Part shown: positions 44,652 to 54,478 of the stretch, piece after piece
Numbering within the stretch: the first letter of the stretch is position 1
How the letters are laid out: each line of letters begins with the position of its first letter
Source of the DNA: Chitinophaga hostae
GTDB lineage: Bacteria > Bacteroidota > Bacteroidia > Chitinophagales > Chitinophagaceae
DNA: 64,000 nt
Direction of reading: 5' to 3'
NCBI RefSeq assembly: GCF_018224885.1
Contig: NZ_JAGTXB010000002.1
Span: 1 to 64,000, forward strand
Translations under genes and position numbers: made by a program
The notes under the pieces: generated by a model
What the model was told of the DNA's origin: nothing
Seen by the model: only the letters and a program-made list of their open reading frames with translations
The model's database searches: none

Positions 44652-45518
44652 ATGAGAATGGCCAATATAATTGTCCTGCATCAATATCCGGGATTGGCAG
44701 AGAGAATGATCAAAACGTTGCATCACCCGAAGTTTGATTTTTACCTGCACCTGGATAAAAAGGTAGATATAACGCCTTTCGAATACCTGGCGAAACTGCC
44801 CAATACCCGGTTTGTTACAGGCCGGAAAAGGGTGACCTGGGCCGGATTTAGCCAACTGGAGGCGATAGAAGCGGCGCTCAGTACAATATTTTCCAGCGGC
44901 CGCTCTTACGACTACATCAATCTCCTGAGTGGACAGGATTATCCGATTAAGCCAACAGGCGATATATACGCTTTTTTCGAGGAGCATACCGGCTACTCCT
45001 TTCTTGCATCGGAAACACCGCCATCGCCCTGGTGGGACGAGGCCATACAGCGGATTACCAGGTATCATCTCATTGATTACCGTTTCAGAGGGAAACACCG
45101 GCTGGAAAAACTGCTGTCAGCGTTTCTTCCCGAAAGAAAGCCTTCTGTGCCACTGCAACTCTATGGAGGCCCCCTGGCCGCCTACTGGACAATAAGCGCG
45201 GAGGCGGCGGTTTACCTGCATAAAGCCCTGGCGGAGAGCAGCGATCGGTTCTTTTTTAAACATACCTGGGCGCCTGATGAATTCCTGGTCAATACCATCC
45301 TGATGAACAGCCATTTCCGGGACCATATTATCAACGACAATTACCGGTATTTAGACCGGTTAACAGGCGACGCACATCCCAAAATACTTACTATGGCCGA
45401 TCTGAGCAAGCTGGGGTCCAGTAGCAGGTTATTTGCCAGAAAATTTGATCCGACCGTAGATAGCCGGATACTGGACCGGATCGATGAAATGATCCTGTAT
45501 CGCAAAACCAGGGTATAA
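44652..45518 (+). CDS. GT14-like beta-1,6-N-acetylglucosaminyltransferase
   Basis: A 288-residue glycosyltransferase of the core-2/I-branching (GT14) family. Blocks seen are IIVLHQYPGLAERMIKTLHH, FDFYLHLDKKVDI, DYINLLSGQDYPIKPTGDI, GGPLAAYWTISAEAAVYL and HTWAPDEFLVNTILMNS. Bacterial members transfer sugars to surface glycans in the cytosol. I start at ATG 44652; codons back to 44499 are open but show no similarity to the family. It is the first gene of the export and glycosyltransferase cluster, 42 nt before wzm. Confidence 0.88.
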   Translation: MRMANIIVLHQYPGLAERMIKTLHHPKFDFYLHLDKKVDITPFEYLAKLPNTRFVTGRKRVTWAGFSQLEAIEAALSTIFSSGRSYDYINLLSGQDYPIKPTGDIYAFFEEHTGYSFLASETPPSPWWDEAIQRITRYHLIDYRFRGKHRLEKLLSAFLPERKPSVPLQLYGGPLAAYWTISAEAAVYLHKALAESSDRFFFKHTWAPDEFLVNTILMNSHFRDHIINDNYRYLDRLTGDAHPKILTMADLSKLGSSSRLFARKFDPTVDSRILDRIDEMILYRKTRV

Positions 45519-45560
45519 ACCACCGCCTCGACAGCTTGTTAATGATATAAAGCCTCAACA

Positions 45561-46406
45561 ATGGAAAATAACGACGCCTGGGACTGGGAAATCAATTCCG
45601 GCACAAAATGGTTTCAGTGGAACCTGCCGGAGCTCTGGCACTACAAAGACCTGCTGCTGCGGTTTGTTAGAAGAGACCTTATTGCCAGTTATCAGCAAAC
45701 ATTATTGGGCCCTTTCTGGGTATTTATGCAACCCGTGTTGACTACACTGATATACTATCTGATTTTCGGAAGAATAGTGAAAATATCCACCGGCGGTATT
45801 CCGCCCATACTTTTTTATCTTTCCGGTATACTCTTCTGGAGCTATTTCTCGGATTGCCTGAATGGTACCATGTATACCTTTCTGCAAAATGCCAACGTTT
45901 TCAGTAAGGTGTATTTTCCCCGCCTCATTGTTCCGCTTAGCAGTGTGATCTCCCATACCGTGAGAACCGGCATACAGTTATTCCTGTTCCTGTTTATTTA
46001 TGGATACTACCTGGTTACATCGAACATCACAGGTACTTTTTATGTCCTGCTAACACCACTATTGTTGCTGATTACGGCAGGGTTTGGTCTGGGATCAGGT
46101 TTGATTGTAAGCGTGCTCACCGCCCGCTACAGGGACCTGGACTATACCCTTCAGTTCCTGTTGCGGCTTTTTATGTTCGCTACACCTGTGGTATATCCAA
46201 CGTCGATAGTACCGGAACAATACCGGTTTCTGTTCTGGCTTAACCCGCTTACAGCAGTGATAGAAACTTTCAGGGCAGGCTTCTTTTCAAATGAACCCAT
46301 TTACATGCTGCCGCTGCTTATTAGTTGTGCAGAAGTGTTGTTGTTACTGTTGCTGGGTATCACCCTATTTAAAAAACAGGAATTAAAAGTAATGGATGTG
46401 ATATGA
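45561..46406 (+). CDS. wzm: Polysaccharide ABC exporter permease (Wzm type)
   Basis: A 281-residue ABC-2 permease with six TM segments after a cytosolic N-terminal helix. The entry ELWHYKDLLLRFVRRDLIASYQQTLLGPFWVFMQPV and the loop RYRDLDYTLQFLLRLFMFATPVVYP are characteristic of Wzm/TagG/KpsM permeases. Together with the ATPase it moves a finished, lipid-linked polysaccharide across the inner membrane. It overlaps the ATPase gene by 4 nt. Confidence 0.9.
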   Translation: MENNDAWDWEINSGTKWFQWNLPELWHYKDLLLRFVRRDLIASYQQTLLGPFWVFMQPVLTTLIYYLIFGRIVKISTGGIPPILFYLSGILFWSYFSDCLNGTMYTFLQNANVFSKVYFPRLIVPLSSVISHTVRTGIQLFLFLFIYGYYLVTSNITGTFYVLLTPLLLLITAGFGLGSGLIVSVLTARYRDLDYTLQFLLRLFMFATPVVYPTSIVPEQYRFLFWLNPLTAVIETFRAGFFSNEPIYMLPLLISCAEVLLLLLLGITLFKKQELKVMDVI

Positions 46407-47611
46407 TCGCTATCAAAGCAGAAAATATTTCCAAATCTTATCGCCTTGGTACGAGCGGTGCAGGCCGATTGCGGGAAGATATCCGCTACTGGCTGAAAAA
46501 ACAGCCTGTTACTGCTTCCCTGATATGGGCATTAAAAGACGTGAGCTTTGAAGTAAAGCAGGGCGAAGTAATGGGATTTATCGGCAATAACGGCGCCGGC
46601 AAATCAACCCTGTTAAAGATCATCTCCCATATAGCTGCTCCCACTTCCGGACGTGTATTAGGTAATGGCCGCATAGCAAGCCTGCTGGAAGTAGGCTCGG
46701 GCTTCCACGGAGAACTCACCGGGCGGGAGAATATTTTTCTCAACGGCAGCATCCTTGGGATGAAAAAGCGTGAAATCCAGGCCAGCTTCGACGAAATTGT
46801 TGCTTTTTCAGGTGTTGAACAGTTCATCGATACACCGGTAAAACGTTATTCCAGCGGTATGTACATGAGGCTGGCCTTCGCAGTGGCCGCTCATCTCAAC
46901 CCGGAAATCCTGATTGTTGATGAGGTGCTGGCGGTGGGCGACGTAGAGTTTCAGCGGAAATGCCTGGGAAAAATGAAGGAAATTTCTGACCGCAAAGGAA
47001 AAACAGTATTGTTCGTAAGTCATAATACCCAGGCACTGCTAAACCTTTGCGACCAGGTAATCACACTGCATAAAGGTCAGATCATTGATCAGGGCAATCC
47101 GGCAGATGTTATTGGCAGTTATCTGAAAAACCTGCAGGATGATTACCTCCACCAGGAATACGATTCCCCGGATGCAGCTCCGGGCAACGATTATATCAGG
47201 ATAAAAAAAGTATCCCTGCAATACGATACCGCACTGTTTGATATCCGGACTCCCTTTGTTGTCAGGTTTGAATGCTGGTATACAGACCCCGATCCGGGTA
47301 AGCTGATCGCCGGTATACACCTGTTTAATATGGCAGGAGAATGTATTTTTGATGTAGCTTCTAAAGGAGATTTGTTACAACCCGGGGTCATCAGCGGCGA
47401 ATGCCGCATACCCGGTAATTTCCTTAACGATGGCGCTTATTATCTCTCTGTGGTATTCGTAAAAGACACCACTACACGCCTTTTTTATTTTGAAGGCTGT
47501 CTTTCATTTAATGTGGAAGATTATCGTGAAAACACTGCCTGGTTCGGGAAATGGATGGGCTATGTACGCCCCGATTTTCCGGTGATTTTAAATCAGCAAA
47601 ATGCTATATAA
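46403..47611 (+). CDS. wzt: Polysaccharide ABC exporter ATPase (Wzt type) with C-terminal glycan-binding domain
   Basis: A 402-residue ATPase. Walker A is GNNGAGKST (61-69), the signature is KRYSSGMYMRLAFA, and Walker B is EILIVDEVLAVGD. Residues from about 255 form an extra beta-sandwich domain (YIRIKKVSLQYDTALFDIRT, FVVRFECWYTDPD, GAYYLSVVFVKDTTTRLFYF). This is the Wzt C-terminal domain, which in O-antigen exporters recognises the terminal cap of the chain. It implies export of a capped, full-length glycan. Starts at ATGA overlapping wzm and overlaps the next gene by 11 nt. Confidence 0.92.
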   Translation: MIAIKAENISKSYRLGTSGAGRLREDIRYWLKKQPVTASLIWALKDVSFEVKQGEVMGFIGNNGAGKSTLLKIISHIAAPTSGRVLGNGRIASLLEVGSGFHGELTGRENIFLNGSILGMKKREIQASFDEIVAFSGVEQFIDTPVKRYSSGMYMRLAFAVAAHLNPEILIVDEVLAVGDVEFQRKCLGKMKEISDRKGKTVLFVSHNTQALLNLCDQVITLHKGQIIDQGNPADVIGSYLKNLQDDYLHQEYDSPDAAPGNDYIRIKKVSLQYDTALFDIRTPFVVRFECWYTDPDPGKLIAGIHLFNMAGECIFDVASKGDLLQPGVISGECRIPGNFLNDGAYYLSVVFVKDTTTRLFYFEGCLSFNVEDYRENTAWFGKWMGYVRPDFPVILNQQNAI

Positions 47612-49553
47612 AATATCTCATATACAGCTTGCATCACTGGATGACCTGGTACCAGCTACCAGTCAGCAGTATGTGGTGGTGTGGCGGAACAACATTCCGC
47701 TGGGCCATGCCTGGATAGCGGGGCAGGAGGATGCACGCGAAAAGCTCCGGGCGGCTATTCAGCCCGCACTTGACTATTACCGGCAGCATGGATCGCCGCT
47801 GCACACCGTGAGGTCGGAAACCCGACTGTCTGTAGTGATATGCACCCGCAACCGGCCGGCATCATTGGCTACCTGTCTGCAATCCCTCCTGTCATGCACA
47901 GACCAGGATTTTGAACTGGTGGTAATAGACAATGCACCGGATGATGATGCCACCCTCGAGGTTACACGTAAATTTCCTGCGGTAAGGTACGTGCGTGAAA
48001 AAAGGAAAGGACTTGACATTGCCCGCAATACCGGCGCCCGTACCGCTACCGGCGATATTATAGCCTATACCGACGATGATGTGCAGATTCCTGCCGGCTG
48101 GATCACCAATCTCAAAGCCTGTTTCAGCGATCCGTTAACGATGGCGGTTACCGGGCTGGTTATACCAGCTTCTCTGGATACGCATGCACAATACATCTTT
48201 GAAAAAAAATGGGGATTTAATAAAGGATATCTGCCCCGCCGGTTTGATCATCGTTACTTTCTTGACCACAGCCCTTATGGCGTACCCGCATGGGATGTGG
48301 GCGCCGGCGCCAATATGGCTTTCAGGAAAGATGCTTTCCTGTTAGCTGGCTTTTTTGACGAAAGACTGGATGTGGGTGCCTCCGGCTGCAGCGGCGATTC
48401 TGAAATGTGGTACCGTATACTCGCCGAAGGCTGGAACTGTTATTATGTACCCGAACTATACGTATTTCACGAGCATCGCGCTTCCGACACCGGTCTGCGT
48501 CAACAGTTGTTCGGTTATATGCGGGGGCATGTCAGCGCCCTGCTGGTACAACATGAAAATTACGGGCAGCGGGGAGAGTTGCGGCGTTTGTACAGGGGCT
48601 TGCCGCATTATTATCTTAAACGGCTAAAACAATGGGTACAGCGTAATCATGATGAAAACCTTCGTCATATTATGATGGAAGTGAAAGGTTGCTACTCCGG
48701 TCTGCGGTTTTATAAACAGCATAAGCAATTGCAGCGACAGGATATTAAGGTGTTCCCATCGGAACTGCACCAGGCTGTTCGTACAGATGAGCATAGCATT
48801 GTTTCTGTTATTATTCCCTGTTATAATCATGCACAATATTTAAAACAGGCGATCAGCAGTGTACTGGAGCAAACCTGGCCGCATATGGAAGTGATCGTGA
48901 TAGATGACGGATCAACCGACGATACTGCAGCCGTTTGTGCATCTTATTCAGAACAGATTGTATACAGACGGGTAGAACGTGTGGGGCTGTCGGCAGCCCG
49001 GAACATAGGCGTACAGCATAGTAAAGGACAATTCCTTATTTTCCTGGATGCGGACGATTACTTATATCCCGGAGCGGCGGAGCAACAACTTTTTTTCTTT
49101 GGATTATACCCGCTCGCAGGATTTATTTCCGGTGCTCATGACCGTGTAGATAAAGCCGGCGCTTTTCTGAATACCGTGTACAATAACGGAGATGGCTATC
49201 TGTCGTTGTTACAGGGCAATTATATTGGCATGGAATCTTGTATCCTGTATCGTCGCGACCTCTTTTTCCATTTTCATTTTGATACCCGGCTAGAAGTATG
49301 TGAAGACTATGACATCAACCTCAGAATCGCCCGGTATCTGCCCGTTTTTCATCATAATAATAGAATTTGTGCTTATCGTATTCATGACAGGAATATGTCT
49401 GCCGATAAAAAACGGATGCTGGAATGGGTCCGGCGGGTATTAAACAAACAGGTACCCGTATTGCAGAATGAAGAAGAAAGGCTTGCTTTGCAGCAGGGTC
49501 TTAACAACTGGAAATTGTATTACACTAAAACAAGGATGAATGAAGATAAATGA
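47601..49553 (+). CDS. Double-domain family 2 glycosyltransferase
   Basis: A 650-residue protein with two GT-A (GT2) domains. Domain 1 is at about 75-330 (LSVVICTRNRPASLATCLQS, IAYTDDDVQIPAGW). Domain 2 is at about 394-620 (VSVIIPCYNHAQYLKQAISS, EVIVIDDGSTDDT, FLIFLDADDYLYPGA). Each has its own DxD-type motif (TDDD and DADD), so both may be active and could add two sugars in alternation. A 70-residue N-terminal segment precedes domain 1. It overlaps wzt and the next GT2 gene, which places it firmly in the operon. Confidence 0.9.
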   Translation: MLYKISHIQLASLDDLVPATSQQYVVVWRNNIPLGHAWIAGQEDAREKLRAAIQPALDYYRQHGSPLHTVRSETRLSVVICTRNRPASLATCLQSLLSCTDQDFELVVIDNAPDDDATLEVTRKFPAVRYVREKRKGLDIARNTGARTATGDIIAYTDDDVQIPAGWITNLKACFSDPLTMAVTGLVIPASLDTHAQYIFEKKWGFNKGYLPRRFDHRYFLDHSPYGVPAWDVGAGANMAFRKDAFLLAGFFDERLDVGASGCSGDSEMWYRILAEGWNCYYVPELYVFHEHRASDTGLRQQLFGYMRGHVSALLVQHENYGQRGELRRLYRGLPHYYLKRLKQWVQRNHDENLRHIMMEVKGCYSGLRFYKQHKQLQRQDIKVFPSELHQAVRTDEHSIVSVIIPCYNHAQYLKQAISSVLEQTWPHMEVIVIDDGSTDDTAAVCASYSEQIVYRRVERVGLSAARNIGVQHSKGQFLIFLDADDYLYPGAAEQQLFFFGLYPLAGFISGAHDRVDKAGAFLNTVYNNGDGYLSLLQGNYIGMESCILYRRDLFFHFHFDTRLEVCEDYDINLRIARYLPVFHHNNRICAYRIHDRNMSADKKRMLEWVRRVLNKQVPVLQNEEERLALQQGLNNWKLYYTKTRMNEDK

Positions 49554-50544
49554 GCGGACACCCGGAACACCTCCATTAATACAACCTGTTCCCTCCGGCG
49601 TACATCGTCCGCTCTGGTCGGTGATGATACCTGCTTATAATTGCAGTCATTATCTCGCTGCTACCCTGCAAAGTGTGCTGAGACAGGATCCCGGTCCGGA
49701 GCTGATGCAGATTGAAGTAGTAGATGATTGCAGTACTGATGCCGATGTAGAAGCGCTCGTAGCCGCTATTGGCAAAGGACGTGTTGCATTTTACCGGCAA
49801 CCGGAAAACCGCGGCAGTCTGCGGAATTTTGAAACATGTTTAAACCGTGCCCGGGGAAAATATATACACCTGTTGCATGGCGACGATATGGCGGGTGATG
49901 GATTATATGCAGATACAGCCAAACTGTTTGAGCAATATCCCGAAGCCGGCGCCGTGTGTACCGGCTATTCATATATAGACGAGGAAGGCAATTATTTATG
50001 GGGTGGAAATGTGTTATTGCCTACCCCCGGTATCATCAGCAACTGGCTGCCCGCCATCGCCGAACAACAAAAACTGCAGCCCCCCGCAGTAGTAGTAAAG
50101 CGATCCGTATACGAGCACCTTGGCGGCTTTTTTGGCATTCATTATGGAGAAGACTGGGAGATGTGGGTGAGAATAGCCGCGCATTATCCCGTGGCCTACA
50201 CGCCCCGCGAGCTTGCTGCTTACCGGGTGCATACCACGAACATTACCAGCCGTTATTTTCAATCGTGTCAGCATATCAAAGATGTTGTAAAGGTGATCAA
50301 CATCATACAAGCCTATCTCCCGGCACAACAACAACGGCGGCTGAAACGAAAAGCGCAGCACAACTGGTCCGTGTATTTTGCCCGCACAGCGGATATGACC
50401 TATCACAAGTATAACAGCCCCCGCCGGGCGCTGGAACAGGCGATGCGGTCATTTATGCTTCATCAGAATAAGGTGACGGCTTATTTTGTGTTTAAGATAT
50501 TGTTGAAAGTGATGATACGGTATAAGCAGGGAGGGAAGAAGTAA
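49540..50544 (+). CDS. Family 2 glycosyltransferase
   Basis: A 334-residue GT2 enzyme with one GT-A domain: WSVMIPAYNCSHYLAATLQS, IEVVDDCSTDADVEALV, YIHLLHGDDMAGDGLY (Asp-Asp metal motif) and the acceptor-side GIHYGEDWEMWVRIAAH with ED general-base region. A basic C-terminal helix (VMIRYKQGGKK) may bind the membrane. It overlaps the previous gene by 14 nt. It probably adds a sugar to the same glycan exported by wzm/wzt. Confidence 0.9.
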   Translation: MKINERTPGTPPLIQPVPSGVHRPLWSVMIPAYNCSHYLAATLQSVLRQDPGPELMQIEVVDDCSTDADVEALVAAIGKGRVAFYRQPENRGSLRNFETCLNRARGKYIHLLHGDDMAGDGLYADTAKLFEQYPEAGAVCTGYSYIDEEGNYLWGGNVLLPTPGIISNWLPAIAEQQKLQPPAVVVKRSVYEHLGGFFGIHYGEDWEMWVRIAAHYPVAYTPRELAAYRVHTTNITSRYFQSCQHIKDVVKVINIIQAYLPAQQQRRLKRKAQHNWSVYFARTADMTYHKYNSPRRALEQAMRSFMLHQNKVTAYFVFKILLKVMIRYKQGGKK

Positions 50545-50561
50545 CCCTAATAAAAGATAGT

Positions 50562-51341
50562 ATGTCTGATTTACATCTTGCAGTAACCTTTAGTACCGCA
50601 GGCGTTCTTCGCTGGGCTATCAATGAAAAAATGCTGACGGGAGAAGCCATCGCAGTTGATGAAATTCCTTCCATAGGGCCCCTGGATGATGGGAAAGAAC
50701 GGATAGCATTTTTGAAAGCATTATGTTTTGATGATCAGCGGGAATTTTTATACGAACATAAAACAGATGCCTTTGAGTGCTGGCACAGCCTGCAGGTGCG
50801 GTTACGCGATGTGCCGGTTAACCGCCTGGTAATCTGGTCAGGTACAGATGGAAGCGATTATGTGTTTACGCGGATGGCTTGTTATTGGCTGGAAGGTATT
50901 CCTGTGGAGGTTTCATTGGTAAAGGTGCCTCCATATCATGGGTATCACAGCATTTCAGTGTATTCGTTCTACGAGCTGGCTTCGTTTATTACCGACGCTG
51001 AACCACTGAATTTGGCAGAACGTAAAACGCTGGCAGAGGAATATATGCGCATCGTTGCTCATCCCGGACTGCTAAGAGAATGTGATGAGCGGGGACAGTT
51101 GCAGTTTCTCGACCTGTCGGCACACGATGCGGAGATCATGAGCTATTGTAGCAGGCGATGGACGTCAGCTGTCAGGGTGATGGGGCAAACCCTGGGGCTG
51201 CATGACCCCAAGAATAGCTTGAGCGAACTTTTGGTGGGTGGAAGAATGAAGGCCCTCATTGAAGCCGGGAAATTGGAAAGCAAAGGCACCTTGAAATTCT
51301 TGCGGACTTTCCATGTAAGATTGCCGAAAACGGAAATCTGA
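50562..51341 (+). CDS. DUF1835/DUF3658 protein
   Basis: A 259-residue cytosolic protein. The N-terminal part (LHLAVTFSTAGVLRWAINE...GEAIAVDEIPSIGPL) is DUF1835. The C-terminal part (LQFLDLSAHDAEIMSYCSRRW, GRMKALIEAGKLESKGTL) fits DUF3658. The function of the pair is unknown. It begins 17 nt after the GT2 stop, so it may be read through from the glycan operon although nothing links it to glycan synthesis. Confidence 0.8.
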   Translation: MSDLHLAVTFSTAGVLRWAINEKMLTGEAIAVDEIPSIGPLDDGKERIAFLKALCFDDQREFLYEHKTDAFECWHSLQVRLRDVPVNRLVIWSGTDGSDYVFTRMACYWLEGIPVEVSLVKVPPYHGYHSISVYSFYELASFITDAEPLNLAERKTLAEEYMRIVAHPGLLRECDERGQLQFLDLSAHDAEIMSYCSRRWTSAVRVMGQTLGLHDPKNSLSELLVGGRMKALIEAGKLESKGTLKFLRTFHVRLPKTEI

Positions 51342-51378
51342 ATATTGCTGCCGGCAACTGTTACTCAAAAAAATCTCA

Positions 51379-52344
51379 TTATTCCGGAAGAATAAAGTCA
51401 CTGATACGCCATCCGTTTTCTGTCTGGATCAAACTGAACTTAACACTCATCGAAGCTTCGCTGCCATCAGCATAATGTATTTTCCATTGGTCCTCGATCT
51501 CGCTTTCTTTTTCACTGGAAATCCTTCCGGTTCCACTGACAAAAGAAATGCTGTTTACCTGTTTCTTTAAAACCGGCATGGATAATTTATCCAGGGCTTT
51601 GCCGGTACAGTATTTCCGGGCATTTTCAGGAGCATTATTTCCCAGGATATATCCGAACTGACTGGCTGTTTCCCTGGCCGACAGGTCTGAATAAAATAAT
51701 CCTGGTTCTTTTGACGGAATAAGTTCACATTTCATGGTACCATTGTTACTACAAATGAGAATCTCATGCTCCTTGTAATCAACATTAATTACCGCCTCTT
51801 TATTTTTGGATTTATCCTTATCGTTTTCAAAACGATTGATGATTTTTTTCACCCTGTTGCTGCTGTCAAACTCGTTAATAACAGATTCCGTTTCAGTCCG
51901 ACCGTCTGCAGCGAACATTCTTTTCTTTTCGAGGAGGAGTACAAAACCTTTTGCGTTATATACGGTTTTTACCTCCCCGTGGAGGTTTATCATGGAATCA
52001 TCATAGGTATATTTCGCAGTCATGTTTCCGTTTGAAAACTCATATTTTATCCCGGGATTATTCTTTACCTGGTAAGTAGATGCGTTTTCATTTTCAATTT
52101 TGTTCCAATCCGTTGATCCGTATTTCTTTCTGAGATCTGTTGCCTGGTAAAGCGTTCCGTCAATAAACTTATTGATCTCAACCATATCTTTGAAATCAAG
52201 ATATTTGTTTGTCCTGAATACGTGATAGGCGTCAACGTCCAGCATTTGCTCTTTTGAGAGCATGGCAACTCCCTTCATCTCTTGTCCGAAGAATACGGTG
52301 GGGAAACAGAGGAAAGCAATAAGTATAATGGAAATGTATTTCAT
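51379..52344 (-). CDS. Secreted protein of unknown function
   Basis: A 321-residue protein with signal peptide (1-20, PTVFFGQ). It has alternating charged beta segments (YEFSNGNMTAKYTYDDSMINLHG) and a Lys-rich stretch (NRFENDKDKSKNKEAV). The end (IHYADGSEASMSVKFSLIQTENGWRISDFILPE) looks like the tail of an NTF2-like or DUF3828-like domain. No named family is certain. It converges with the DUF1835 gene. Confidence 0.55.
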   Translation of the reverse strand: MKYISIILIAFLCFPTVFFGQEMKGVAMLSKEQMLDVDAYHVFRTNKYLDFKDMVEINKFIDGTLYQATDLRKKYGSTDWNKIENENASTYQVKNNPGIKYEFSNGNMTAKYTYDDSMINLHGEVKTVYNAKGFVLLLEKKRMFAADGRTETESVINEFDSSNRVKKIINRFENDKDKSKNKEAVINVDYKEHEILICSNNGTMKCELIPSKEPGLFYSDLSARETASQFGYILGNNAPENARKYCTGKALDKLSMPVLKKQVNSISFVSGTGRISSEKESEIEDQWKIHYADGSEASMSVKFSLIQTENGWRISDFILPE

Positions 52345-52485
52345 AAGGGTATCAGTTCTTGGGCATCAAATATCCGGATTTTTAGGAGCAAATTATTTTA
52401 GAATTGTTCAGAAGATCTGCTGATTTCAAAACAAGTCAATATTTTCTACGCAGTATTTGTGGAGAAAATGGCGCCCGTCTTTATG

Positions 52486-53607
52486 CTATTTAACTCCGCT
52501 GGGAAACGGCTGTGCCGCGGTTGTTGGGCCTTGCACCACCAATCTTCCATCTGACAATATATTCATCCGGTCTATAAAAACGACCCGCTTATCGCCCGTT
52601 TTCAACGTGCGGCCATGGTATACACAGAACATTTCTTTACCATCCGGTGAATACGTGATGCTATTATGACCGGTGCCTGTTACCACGCCGCCTTGCTCAA
52701 TGTTTTTTTGTAGCACGGGATTGTTTGCAGCCTTTTTAAAAGGGCCTAAAGGGCTTTTAGAAGTGGCATAACCCACCGCATAATTTTTACCGCCATAATA
52801 GTTGGCAGAATACATCATGTAATAAGTATCTTTCTTTTTGAAGATGGTGGAACCTTCGGTCCAGCGGCGATTCACTTCTTTCGAGGTAACCGAGCGGCTT
52901 TCCCACTCAGCCTGTTTATCTTTCATGCTGACCGGCGGGCGCAATAGCAGCACCGGTTCGCCGATTACGCCACTGAGATCTGGTTTTAGTTCTACGCCAT
53001 ATACCCAGCTCTCTTCGATTTCATTGAACCAGCCTTTGTTTTTCGCCCACGTAGCTACTTGGCTTTGTACCGGATGTTTGTAGCAACAACGGGAATAATA
53101 GAGGTATACTTTCCCATTTTTTTCAAATAGCACGTTTGCATCGATGATGGGGTAGCCGGGGTCAAAAACGGGCTTGTTATTTACATCTGTAAATGGTCCG
53201 GTTGGTTTATCTGCCACTGCAACGCCAATGCGAAAGTTTTCGAGTTCCCCGGTTGGATTGTCTTTCCATTGAGCACTGTAAAACATGTAGTATTTCTCAT
53301 TGATAGCATATACTTCCGGCGCCCAATAAGCGCCTCCCCAGGCGGCTTTCGGATTGCTCCAGCCATTTTTGTTATCGTAAAAATACACCTGGCCCTCGTT
53401 TTTCCAGTTAACCAGGTCGGTGGAAGAATAGGCTGCGAAGCCGTTCGTGGCGCCACCGGTTCCATACATATAATACTTATCGTTTTTGACATGCAGTACG
53501 TAAGGATCACCCAAATCAACAGCCAGGGGATTGTTATAGGTCAATAGCTGCGCGTTCAGGGAAAGAGCCGCCACTATTAAAAAAGAGATCAACGTAATTT
53601 TTTTCAT
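52486..53607 (-). CDS. Glycoside hydrolase family 43 enzyme
   Basis: A 373-residue secreted enzyme (signal peptide 1-19) with a five-bladed propeller of GH43. The general base Asp34 is in VDLGDPYVLH, the pKa-modulating Asp is in IIDANVLFEKNGKVYLYYS, and the general acid Glu is in RRWTEGSTIFKKKDTYYMMYS. Family members act on arabinan, arabinoxylan or xylo-oligosaccharides; specificity cannot be set from sequence alone. No SusCD pair or other glycosidase lies next to it, so it is not in a classical polysaccharide-utilisation locus. Start 53607 is placed at the signal peptide. Confidence 0.9.
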   Translation of the reverse strand: MKKITLISFLIVAALSLNAQLLTYNNPLAVDLGDPYVLHVKNDKYYMYGTGGATNGFAAYSSTDLVNWKNEGQVYFYDNKNGWSNPKAAWGGAYWAPEVYAINEKYYMFYSAQWKDNPTGELENFRIGVAVADKPTGPFTDVNNKPVFDPGYPIIDANVLFEKNGKVYLYYSRCCYKHPVQSQVATWAKNKGWFNEIEESWVYGVELKPDLSGVIGEPVLLLRPPVSMKDKQAEWESRSVTSKEVNRRWTEGSTIFKKKDTYYMMYSANYYGGKNYAVGYATSKSPLGPFKKAANNPVLQKNIEQGGVVTGTGHNSITYSPDGKEMFCVYHGRTLKTGDKRVVFIDRMNILSDGRLVVQGPTTAAQPFPSGVK

Positions 53608-53700
53608 ATTCCAAGATATTAATTTTCTGTGAATAGACATACACAGTTCAGTTGATCTATTATCCCATATTTACCTGGAAGAGAATAGTTTTTAGGTAGC

Positions 53701-54459
53701 CTACCATATCAGGTCTTCAAGTGATTTCGTGCCTGCTAAATTGAGATTGGTTAAGCTGCAATACAGGCAATAAAATGCTTTTAATTTATTCAGGCCCCTG
53801 ATCTCTACAGAAGTGAGATGGTTTTTACTGGCATCAAAAAAGACCAATTCGGGAAAAACAGTAAGATCCAAAGCCATTGCAATATTGTTTGTGCTGATAT
53901 CCAGCCATTGAAGCTTAGGACACTGGGATATACTGAATGTGTTGATGTTATTATCATCGATCAACAGCTTTTTCAATTCGGGGTAACCATCAATTTCAAG
54001 CCTTGTAAACCGGTTATAACTCAGGTCGAGGTCCTTCAGTTTCTTAAGCCCTGAGAGATCTATACTAGTGAGGTGGTTCTTGGTAAAACCGAGCAGTTCA
54101 AGATTCGTGCAACCTTTAAGATTGACCGATTCAATATCTCCATCGAGCAGGTACAGGGACTTAAGACTCTTCATTCCCTGAAGATCTACCTGCTTTATCT
54201 TGTTTTGGTAAGTTCCGAACTCTACCAGGTTGGTAAAGCTTTTGATGCCTTCCAGAGAGGCGAATGGTACTGCTTCCAAATATAGTTTAGTGACCTTTTG
54301 GGCTTCAGATACCTGTATTTCACCATCTCCATTTATATCCACTTTATTTTGAATGAGCGCATTTTTGAAATGCGGATCGGTGATTTTCACCACCTGTGCT
54401 GAAGAAGAGATGGCGAGCAGCGTCAATAGCAATCCTGTTATATATATTTTAGAAATCAT
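53701..54459 (-). CDS. Leucine-rich-repeat secreted protein with dockerin-like calcium loop
   Basis: A 252-residue exported protein (signal peptide 1-21). Residues about 30-60 hold DINGDGEIQVSEAQ, a DxNxDGxI calcium loop like that of EF-hand/dockerin segments. About seven LRR units of 20-23 residues follow (LEGIKSFTNLVEFGTYQNKI, LKGCTNLELLGFTKNHLTSI, LSGLKKLKDLDLSYNRFTRL). The layout is internalin-like; binding partner unknown. Start 54459 sits at the signal peptide. It lies 19 nt after the preceding gene, so the two form an operon. Confidence 0.82.
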   Translation of the reverse strand: MISKIYITGLLLTLLAISSSAQVVKITDPHFKNALIQNKVDINGDGEIQVSEAQKVTKLYLEAVPFASLEGIKSFTNLVEFGTYQNKIKQVDLQGMKSLKSLYLLDGDIESVNLKGCTNLELLGFTKNHLTSIDLSGLKKLKDLDLSYNRFTRLEIDGYPELKKLLIDDNNINTFSISQCPKLQWLDISTNNIAMALDLTVFPELVFFDASKNHLTSVEIRGLNKLKAFYCLYCSLTNLNLAGTKSLEDLIW

Positions 54460-54478
54460 AAGGATATTGGTTTTCGAT

